Below the pieces are notes generated by a model. It made no database searches and was not told the DNA's origin. It worked only from the letters and a program-made list of their open reading frames with translations. From the NCBI GenBank assembly GCA_020431545.1, contig JAGQIB010000092.1:20478-26862 (forward strand): 6,385 bases of DNA, read 5' to 3'. Positions 1 through 4,642 of the stretch are shown in pieces. The stretch comes from Gemmatimonadota bacterium (GTDB lineage Bacteria > ARS69). Numbering within the stretch: position 1 is the stretch's first letter; every line of letters starts with the position of its first letter. Position numbers and translations under genes: made by a program.

Positions 1-1881
1 CTCCCCTGGAACCCGGGGCTGCCGGCGGGGCTGTGGCCGCTCCGCCTGCGCGCGGTCGCGAAGGGTACGGCCGCGGACAGCCTGTCGCTCGACGTGACGG
101 CGGAGGGTCTCCGCATCGGTCCCGAGAAGGACGCCACCTTGCACGCGACGCTGCGCGAAGCCGCGCGCGGAACGTCGGCGGAGATTCGCCTCGAGTCGAA
201 CGGCCGCGCGCTCGTCGCGGCGGATGGCTCGCTGCCGTGGGTGGTGAAGCGCGATCCGCTCGCGTTCGCGCCGACCGACGACGGACTCGACCTGAGCGTC
301 ACCCTCGATCGGTTCCCGCTTCCGGAGTTCCTGGCCGATCCGCTCGGAACTCCGGGCTACCTCGATCGCGGGGATGCGACGCGCGCCCCGCGTCTCGCCG
401 GACGCGCACGGATCGTGGGGAGCCCGGACGCCCCGCAAGGGATGCTGCGCGGCACCATCACGTTCCCGGCCTACGACGAACTCGCGCACTACTCGGTCGG
501 GATCGAGGCACGCGCGGCGCAGGACGGCGACCCGCAACGTCTCGGGGCCGGTGCGGACTCGACGGTGCGCGTTTCCGAGTCCCTGCGCGAGATGAAGCCG
601 GGCCTCGCGGCGCGTCTCTCGGCCCGGCGCGACTCGGTCGAGATCCTGGACGCCGATCTCGCGCTGCCGTTCGAAGGTGCCTGGAACGACGCCGATCCTG
701 CCGACCGCGAGCTCAGCTTCCACGCCCGCGCCGAGGACCTCGCGCTCGACGACCTCACCCCGCTGTTCCCCGGCGTGCTGGGACTCGACGGTCGCGTGCG
801 TCTCGACGTCTCGGCGGAGGGGCCGCTCGACGATCCGCGTCTCGCCGGCGACATCGACCTCGAGAACGTGGAAGTGAGGCTCCGGGATCGCAGCTGGGCC
901 ACCGCGCGCGGCAACGTCCACCTCGCGGGTTCCGGACGAGCGCCGGACGTCACGGGCCGCATCGTGGTCCCCTCCGGGAGCATCCGCGTGCCGGAGACGC
1001 CCCCGACGCTCTACCCCACCGAGGGAACGGCGCTGCTCCTGGCGCAGGAGGAGGAGTTCGCGGCGGCGCCGCCGAACGGCGCGGCCGCGGACAGTACGGT
1101 CGCGGCGAACACGGGTGACTCGTCCGCGCCGCCGGACTCCACCCCCGCACCTCCCGCCGACGCGACGAAGCTCGACGTCACCGTGACGGTTCCCTCCGGC
1201 GTCCGCCTGCAGGGCCGCGGCCTCGACGTGGAGCTCGGGGGCGAGCTCGAGATCCTCCGCTCCGGCAACGAGATGTCGCTCGTGGGCAGCCTCGACGCGC
1301 AGCGCGGATCCATGCAGTACCTCGGGCGTCGTCTCGAGATCGAGAGCGGCACCGTGACGTTCTACGGCTCGAAGGACCTGAACCCCACGCTGAATCTCTC
1401 GCTCGCGAAGCAATCCGGTACGGTGACCGTCCGCGTGATCGTGACCGGCACACTGCTCAAGCCGCGCCTCGAGCTGCGCTCCGACCCCGACATGTCGCAG
1501 GGGGACATCCTCGCATTCTTGCTCTTCGATCGGACGAGCGACACGTTGACGGGCGAGCAGACGCAACGTCTCAGCGAGCAGGCGCGTACGAGCGCCGAGC
1601 AGTTCGCCGCGAACCGCCTCGCGGAGGAGCTCGGCCAGGAGCTCGGCGTGGACGTCCTGCGCTACGAGCAGTCGGCCTCCGACTCCGTGCAGACGCGGAC
1701 GATCACGGTCGGCAAGTACCTGAGCCCGGACCTGCTCGTGCAGTACGAACAAGGGCTCGAGAATCGCGAGGGCATCGGGCTCGTGGTGGAGTATTTCCTC
1801 GGCCACGGGCTCCGCCTCGAGATGCGCAGTCACCGCCAGGATCAGGACGGTCTCGTGCTGGGCTGGGAGAGGAACTACTGA
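1..1881 (+). CDS. tamB: TamB-like translocation/assembly module protein (DUF490), C-terminal part
   Basis: The frame is open from base 1 with no stop, so the gene begins upstream; 626 residues are visible, ending at TGA 1879-1881. TamB is a very long beta-helical (AsmA-like) protein anchored in the inner membrane that spans the periplasm and works with TamA/BamA-type barrels in outer-membrane protein insertion or phospholipid transport. Seen here: repeated short amphipathic beta strands with 'L.G.v.ldv...G.l..P.l.G.i.l.n' cycles (about residues 160-340), then an Ala/Pro/Ser/Thr-rich linker (about 354-389), then the DUF490 C-terminal domain (about 390-626). That domain carries RRLEIESGTVTFYG, LNPTLNLSL, VRVIVTGTLLKPRLELRSDP and DMSQGDILAFLLF, and ends in aromatic-tipped strands (LRLEM, VLGWERNY). 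TamB proteins usually exceed 1,000 residues, so roughly half is probably missing. The usual TamA/BamA partner is not in the window. Family assignment is strong; strict orthology to E. coli TamB is inferred. Confidence 0.9.
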   Translation, partial: LPWNPGLPAGLWPLRLRAVAKGTAADSLSLDVTAEGLRIGPEKDATLHATLREAARGTSAEIRLESNGRALVAADGSLPWVVKRDPLAFAPTDDGLDLSVTLDRFPLPEFLADPLGTPGYLDRGDATRAPRLAGRARIVGSPDAPQGMLRGTITFPAYDELAHYSVGIEARAAQDGDPQRLGAGADSTVRVSESLREMKPGLAARLSARRDSVEILDADLALPFEGAWNDADPADRELSFHARAEDLALDDLTPLFPGVLGLDGRVRLDVSAEGPLDDPRLAGDIDLENVEVRLRDRSWATARGNVHLAGSGRAPDVTGRIVVPSGSIRVPETPPTLYPTEGTALLLAQEEEFAAAPPNGAAADSTVAANTGDSSAPPDSTPAPPADATKLDVTVTVPSGVRLQGRGLDVELGGELEILRSGNEMSLVGSLDAQRGSMQYLGRRLEIESGTVTFYGSKDLNPTLNLSLAKQSGTVTVRVIVTGTLLKPRLELRSDPDMSQGDILAFLLFDRTSDTLTGEQTQRLSEQARTSAEQFAANRLAEELGQELGVDVLRYEQSASDSVQTRTITVGKYLSPDLLVQYEQGLENREGIGLVVEYFLGHGLRLEMRSHRQDQDGLVLGWERNY

Positions 1882-1897
1882 TCCGCTCAACCCCCCT

Positions 1898-1929
1898 GCC
1901 GGTCGCGCCGAAACCTGGGAGAGACCGGC
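1898..1929. repeat. 7-base inverted repeat in the tamB-acyltransferase gap
   Basis: GCCGGTC at 1898-1904 is the exact reverse complement of GACCGGC at 1923-1929, with 18 bases between. It lies 16 bases after the tamB stop, where a terminator or mRNA 3' stem could sit. There is no T-run after it and the loop is long, so it is a weak intrinsic-terminator candidate at best. The rest of the 111-base gap (1882-1992) shows no start codon in the downstream frame and no clear promoter. Confidence 0.3.
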
Positions 1930-1981
1930 CTCGTCGATCCTCCTCGCGTCCGCATCCCGTCGACACCGACCCGCCGGTACC

Positions 1982-1989
1982 GGGAGGGG
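1982..1989 (+). promoter_or_regulatory. Ribosome binding site of the acyltransferase gene
   Basis: GGGAGGGG ends 3 bases before ATG 1993, a purine-rich Shine-Dalgarno-like stretch with slightly short spacing. No other start codon lies in this frame between the tamB stop and 1993, so it supports that start. It overlaps the palindrome CCGGTACCGG (1974-1983). Confidence 0.55.
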
Positions 1990-1992
1990 AAG

Positions 1993-3036
1993 ATGGGTGG
2001 CATCTCGCTGGAGCGGATCCGACCGCGATTCGACGCGTCCTGGGACGCGTTCCTCGACGAGGCGCCGGACGCGACGCTCTTCGACCGCCTCGCGTTCCTC
2101 GCCTACCACCCGGCCGACCGCTTTCGGGAACACCGACTCCGTGCGGTGCGGAATGACCGCACGATCGGCATCGTCGCGCTCGCGGAGTCGACCGACGGAG
2201 AGTCGACATTCCTGGTGAGTCCGTACGGGGGCAGTGTGGGCGGGTGGGTCGTGTCGGACGATGTGCGCGGATCCGATCACGTCGTGCTCGCGGAGTTGTT
2301 GCACGACTACGCGTGCGCGCACGCGTTCGATCGTGTCGTGCTCGGAACGCGCCCCGCTCCCTATCGATCGAGCGGTGAGTGGTCCGGTTTCGCGTGGGGC
2401 GAGCGCGGAGCCGTATGTTCGCGTCGCGACATCAATCACTTCGTGCCGCTCGCCGGCGATCCGCAATCACGCTTTCGTGGCAGCGCTCGACGCAGCGCGA
2501 GACGCGCCGAGCGGGAGGGGCTCGTCGCGCGCAGGCTTGCGGGCGAGAACGTCACCGGGGACGACCTCGCGCGCGCCCACATCATCGTGCGGAAGGACAA
2601 GGCGCGAAAGCAGGCGCGACCGACGCATTCCTTCGAGGAGCTCCGGTTCCTGTTCCGTCGCTTTCCGGACTCCTTCGCGCTCCGGGTAGCGGAACGACCG
2701 GATGGAGACTGGGACGCGGTGCTGCTCGAGATCCGGGCATCGGCGCGCGTGTCTCTCGTGTTCTACGCGAACCGCGCCGACGAGGACTCGGCGCACGGCG
2801 CGGTGAACCTGCTCTACGAGCGCGCGATCGTCGAGGCGGCGGAGGCGGGGTACGAGTGGCTCGACCTCGGAACGTCGTCGATCGGCGGTCGGGTGAACGA
2901 CGGTCTCGCGCGGTTCAAGGAGAGTCTCGGCGGTGTCGCGTTCGCGCGGGAGTCCTGGGCGCTGGACGTGGCGCGGGCGACGACGACGAGCGCTCGTCGC
3001 GAGGTGCCGGAGCCGGTGCTCGCCGAGGGTACGTAG
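1993..3036 (+). CDS. FemAB/BioF2-like GNAT-superfamily acyltransferase
   Basis: A 347-residue cytosolic protein with no signal peptide or membrane segment. It resembles the double-GNAT 'FemAB-like / BioF2-like' acetyltransferases (Acetyltransf_6 type), which move acyl or aminoacyl groups onto amino sugars, peptidoglycan peptides or small molecules; length is normal for the family. Seen: an N-terminal lobe (about 1-150) opening with SWDAFLDEAPDATLFDR; a basic helix FRGSARRSARRAEREGL (161-177), the family's 'R...RRA.R.G' signature; THSFEELRFLFRRFPD (211-226); and a second lobe with ARVSLVFYANR (251-261), then NLLYERAIVEAAEAGYEWLDLGTSS (272-296) and NDGLARFKESLGG (302-314), the most diagnostic block. 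The last 25 or so residues are Arg/Thr/Ala-rich and probably disordered. Substrate cannot be told: no polysaccharide or cell-wall cluster adjoins it. It follows tamB on the same strand but 111 bases away, so co-transcription is uncertain. Confidence 0.8.
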   Translation: MGGISLERIRPRFDASWDAFLDEAPDATLFDRLAFLAYHPADRFREHRLRAVRNDRTIGIVALAESTDGESTFLVSPYGGSVGGWVVSDDVRGSDHVVLAELLHDYACAHAFDRVVLGTRPAPYRSSGEWSGFAWGERGAVCSRRDINHFVPLAGDPQSRFRGSARRSARRAEREGLVARRLAGENVTGDDLARAHIIVRKDKARKQARPTHSFEELRFLFRRFPDSFALRVAERPDGDWDAVLLEIRASARVSLVFYANRADEDSAHGAVNLLYERAIVEAAEAGYEWLDLGTSSIGGRVNDGLARFKESLGGVAFARESWALDVARATTTSARREVPEPVLAEGT

Positions 3037-3056
3037 CCGCGACGGTCCCTGGGCTG

Positions 3057-3065
3057 TGGTACGTT
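3057..3065 (+). promoter_or_regulatory. Possible extended -10 promoter for a leaderless transcript at 3072
   Basis: TGG-TACGTT matches the TGn plus TAnnnT pattern of an extended -10 element. It ends 6 bases before ATG 3072, so transcription would begin at or next to the start codon, giving a leaderless mRNA. In agreement, there is no Shine-Dalgarno sequence before this ATG. No convincing -35 is present. It would show that the broken gene at 3072 once had its own promoter. Confidence 0.3.
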
Positions 3066-3071
3066 CCCGAA

Positions 3072-3203
3072 ATGAAACCTCACGAGTCCACCTGGTCGGA
3101 TACCTCGCCGGAAGCGTCACGGGTTCTCGCCGAGATCTACCGGAAGATGCCGGCGTGGCGAAAACTGCAGCTCGTGGAGGACGCCAACCGCACGGCGCGC
3201 GGG
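3072..3203 (+). pseudogene. N-terminal fragment of a small conserved hypothetical protein
   Basis: From ATG 3072 the frame reads MKPHESTWSDTSPEASRVLA, then EIYRKMPAWRKLQLVEDANRT. This matches a small (roughly 90-100 residue) hypothetical family I recognise by its 'SPEA..vl.e..r.MP.w.KL.LV.d.NrtaR' start, often found just upstream of a nucleotidyltransferase gene; that recognition is from memory. The family normally continues with an 'ALAGLR.RHP...LRRRLA.L.LG' helical half. Here the match stops after 44 codons (about 3203). The frame then runs out of register over the next gene's sequence as Arg-rich nonsense (RGCQGGERRDSRTLDLQSDS) until TGA 3447-3449. The hybrid reading frame would be 125 residues. 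Function of the intact family is unknown to me; a partner of the nucleotidyltransferase (antitoxin-like) is a guess. It is best treated as a remnant. Confidence 0.65.
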
Positions 3204-3204
3204 C

Positions 3205-3987
3205 GACTTCTACGCGGATGCCAGGGCGGCGAGAGGCGCGATTCGCGAACGCTCGACCTTCAATCTGATTCTCTTCGGCACCGGGATGAAGATCGATTTC
3301 TTCCTCCTGGGCACGGCGCCATTCGATCGATCCGAGTTCGAGCGAGGCCGTCTCGAGAATATCGGCGTCGGCACGGACCGGCCGGTCCGGATCAAGAGCG
3401 CCGAAGACACGATCTTGCGAAAGCTTCGCCGGTACCGAGACGGCGGTGAGATGTCCGACCGTCAGTGGACGGACGTGGTCGGGATCGTACGGGCGCAGGG
3501 GGAACGGCTGGATCATCCGTACCTGGAGTACTGGGCCGGGGAACTCGGCGTGCGAGACTTGTGGGAACGACTGACCCCGTCATCACGTTCGAGCGCTCGC
3601 CGCGTTGAGCGTCCGCTGGCACCCGTCAGCCTCGCGCTCGCCGCTCGGCCTCCTTCGCGAGATCTCCGACGCCCTGCGCGAGCGCCTTCGCGAGCACCTT
3701 CCGCATCGGGCCGGCAAGCAGCTTCACGATCCAGCCCTGGAACGACTCCTCGGTCCGGACCCGCGTGCCGGAGCCGTGTCGTGAGAGCTCCCACACGTGA
3801 ATGGCGCGGATCCCCGCCATCTTGCCCGACCAGGCGAGGCGCGTGGGAGGATCCACCTCCTCGATCCGTGACACGATGCGGGAGCTGCCGGCGCTCCACT
3901 CGAACGTCGTGCCGACGCGGGCGGGACCGTCCAGTTCGATCCGGGAGACGCTCGTGTTCCACTCCGGCCAGTGCTCGAAATCGCTGA
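3205..3987 (+). pseudogene. 5'-truncated nucleotidyltransferase-like gene (C-terminal remnant with read-through tail)
   Basis: Family-like sequence starts abruptly at codon 3205 (DFYADARAARGAIRERSTFN) and continues with LILFGTGMKIDFFLLG, FDRSEFERGR, IKSAEDTILRKLRRYRDGGE, SDRQWTDVVGIVRAQGERLD and YLEYWAGELGVRDLWERL, ending near 3573. This is the C-terminal two-thirds of a small nucleotidyltransferase of the AbiEii/MJ1435-like superfamily. The N-terminal 60 or so residues, with the GGS and D.D metal-binding catalytic motif, are absent, so activity is unlikely. No start codon exists in frame before ATG 3286, which would make a 233-residue product: 96 family residues plus 137 Arg/Ser/Pro-rich residues. 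The tail is translated antisense through the SRPBCC gene, because no stop occurs until TGA 3985-3987. An out-of-frame TGA lies at 3572-3574, exactly where the family normally ends, suggesting a small frameshift lost the original stop. Bases 3241-3300 are 50% GC by hand count, against 73% in tamB at 781-840, hinting at a transferred module. Confidence 0.7.
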
Positions 3988-4078
3988 GCACTCGCCACAC
4001 GACGTCGATCGGCGCGTTCACCACCGCCTCGTGCCGGCCAAGGGCGGGGGCACGGGGGTCGACCGTGATCCGTTGCAT
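3626..4078 (-). CDS. SRPBCC-fold protein (polyketide cyclase/dehydrase-like, START superfamily)
   Basis: A complete 150-residue cytosolic protein, normal length for single-domain SRPBCC proteins, which form a helix-grip fold with a deep hydrophobic ligand pocket. Seen: the first strand and helices, HEAVVNAPIDVVWRVLSDFE (16-35), then HWPEWN (36-41), the classic 'ap.e.VW.vlsD...w..W' signature. The central antiparallel strands follow: SRIELDGPARVGTTFEW (45-61), SRIVSRIEEVDPPTRLAWSG (66-85), IRAIHVWELSRHGSGTRVRT (90-109). The long C-terminal helix that covers the pocket is at about 118-149 (LLAGPMRKVLAKALAQGVGD). Ligand and pathway cannot be deduced; family members bind lipids, hormones or polyketides, and many are unassigned. 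ATG 4078 is supported by a good ribosome binding site. The 3' end faces the broken nucleotidyltransferase; the 5' end is divergent from the DUF1569 gene. Confidence 0.85.
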   Translation of the reverse strand: MQRITVDPRAPALGRHEAVVNAPIDVVWRVLSDFEHWPEWNTSVSRIELDGPARVGTTFEWSAGSSRIVSRIEEVDPPTRLAWSGKMAGIRAIHVWELSRHGSGTRVRTEESFQGWIVKLLAGPMRKVLAKALAQGVGDLAKEAERRARG

Positions 4079-4088
4079 CCGGGAGATG

Positions 4089-4095
4089 CTCCTTT
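4089..4095 (-). promoter_or_regulatory. Ribosome binding site of the SRPBCC gene
   Basis: On the minus strand AAAGGAG stands 10 bases before ATG 4078. It is the clearest Shine-Dalgarno sequence in the window and fixes the start of the SRPBCC gene. Confidence 0.7.
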
Positions 4096-4103
4096 CGCAC
4101 GCT

Positions 4104-4145
4104 GGCGGTCGCGAATCGAAGACGCTAGTCTCCGGCGGTCGAGAA
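4104..4145. repeat. Pair of 12-base direct repeats in the divergent intergenic region
   Basis: GGCGGTCGCGAA (4104-4115) recurs as GGCGGTCGAGAA (4134-4145), 11 of 12 bases identical and exactly 30 bases apart start to start, about three helical turns. Both lie between the divergent SRPBCC and DUF1569 genes. A regulator binding two sites on one DNA face is possible, but nothing nearby encodes an obvious regulator and GC-rich DNA gives chance repeats easily. Confidence 0.35.
4126..4131 (+). promoter_or_regulatory. Weak -10-like hexamer upstream of the DUF1569 gene
   Basis: TAGTCT keeps the T1, A2 and T6 positions of a sigma-70 -10 box and sits 36 bases before ATG 4168, between the two direct repeats. 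The hexamer 17 bases upstream (TGGCGG) is a poor -35. The DUF1569 start has no visible Shine-Dalgarno sequence. Confidence 0.2.
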
Positions 4146-4167
4146 CTCCCGAACCGGGCGCCCGCTC

Positions 4168-4629
4168 ATGAAGACTCTGCTCGATCCCGAGGACCACGTC
4201 GAGGTGATCGCCCGACTGCGCCGGGTGTCACCCGATTCGCCGCGACGCTGGGGACGCATGACCGCGCACGAGATGATCTGCCATCTCGCGGATGCGTTCG
4301 AGGCCATGTGCGGCGTACGCCCTGCCGCCGCGACCGGGAACCTGTTCACGCGGACCATCATGTGCTTCGTGGCGGTGAACTTCCCCACGCCGTGGCCGCA
4401 CGGCATCCGATCCGTGCCCGAGGTCGATTCGCACCTCGGCGGCACGCGCCCGGCCGAGTTCGCCGCGGATCGGGAACGCCTGGAGGCGAGCACGGAGGCG
4501 TTCCGGGTGCGTCTCGCGCCAGGGTCGGAACCGATGACGCACCCGTTCCTCGGCGACATGACGCGGGCGGAGTGGGGACGCTGGGGCTACCGGCACCTCG
4601 ATCATCACGCGCGGCAGTTCGGGGTGTGA
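4168..4629 (+). CDS. DUF1569 family protein (DinB/YfiT-like putative metalloprotein)
   Basis: A complete 153-residue cytosolic protein matching the DUF1569 family, part of the DinB/YfiT-like four-helix-bundle superfamily whose members usually carry a three-histidine metal site. Seen: the typical start MKTLLDPEDHVEVIARLRRV; RRWGRMTAHEMICHLADAFE (26-45), holding H34 and H39; a middle segment FPTPWPHGIRSVPEVDSH (72-89); and the conserved ending HPFLGDMTRAEWGRWGYRHL (125-144) followed by DHHARQFGV. H39 with H143 and H147 (an H-x3-H pair) are the likely metal ligands, so the site looks intact. Function of the family is not established; related proteins include thiol-dependent enzymes. ATG 4168 is chosen because the family begins right there, although no Shine-Dalgarno precedes it. 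It converges on the next gene with 13 bases between stop codons. Confidence 0.85.
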   Translation: MKTLLDPEDHVEVIARLRRVSPDSPRRWGRMTAHEMICHLADAFEAMCGVRPAAATGNLFTRTIMCFVAVNFPTPWPHGIRSVPEVDSHLGGTRPAEFAADRERLEASTEAFRVRLAPGSEPMTHPFLGDMTRAEWGRWGYRHLDHHARQFGV

Positions 4630-4642
4630 GGGGTCACCCCCG

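Noticed and set aside
33..1118. 361-codon + strand open frame overlapping tamB
   Set aside because: Arg/Pro/Gly-dominated with no domain pattern; it is a shadow of the tamB frame in GC-rich DNA.
1974..1983. Perfect palindrome CCGGTACCGG before the acyltransferase start
   Set aside because: Ten-base palindromes of G and C arise easily in DNA this GC-rich; no second copy or known operator match was seen.
2467..3516. 349-codon minus-strand open frame over the acyltransferase and scar
   Set aside because: Long only because GC-rich antisense frames lack stops; its residues show no recognisable domain, while the + strand frame carries clear FemAB-like motifs.
3513..4100. 195-codon minus-strand frame overlapping the SRPBCC gene
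   Set aside because: Arg/Gly-rich shadow; the SRPBCC frame on the same strand has a clear fold signature and ribosome binding site.
4630..4640. Hairpin GGGG-TCA-CCCC between the convergent stops of DUF1569 and the large hypothetical gene
   Set aside because: Only four base pairs with a three-base loop and no T-run on either strand; too weak to call a terminator.
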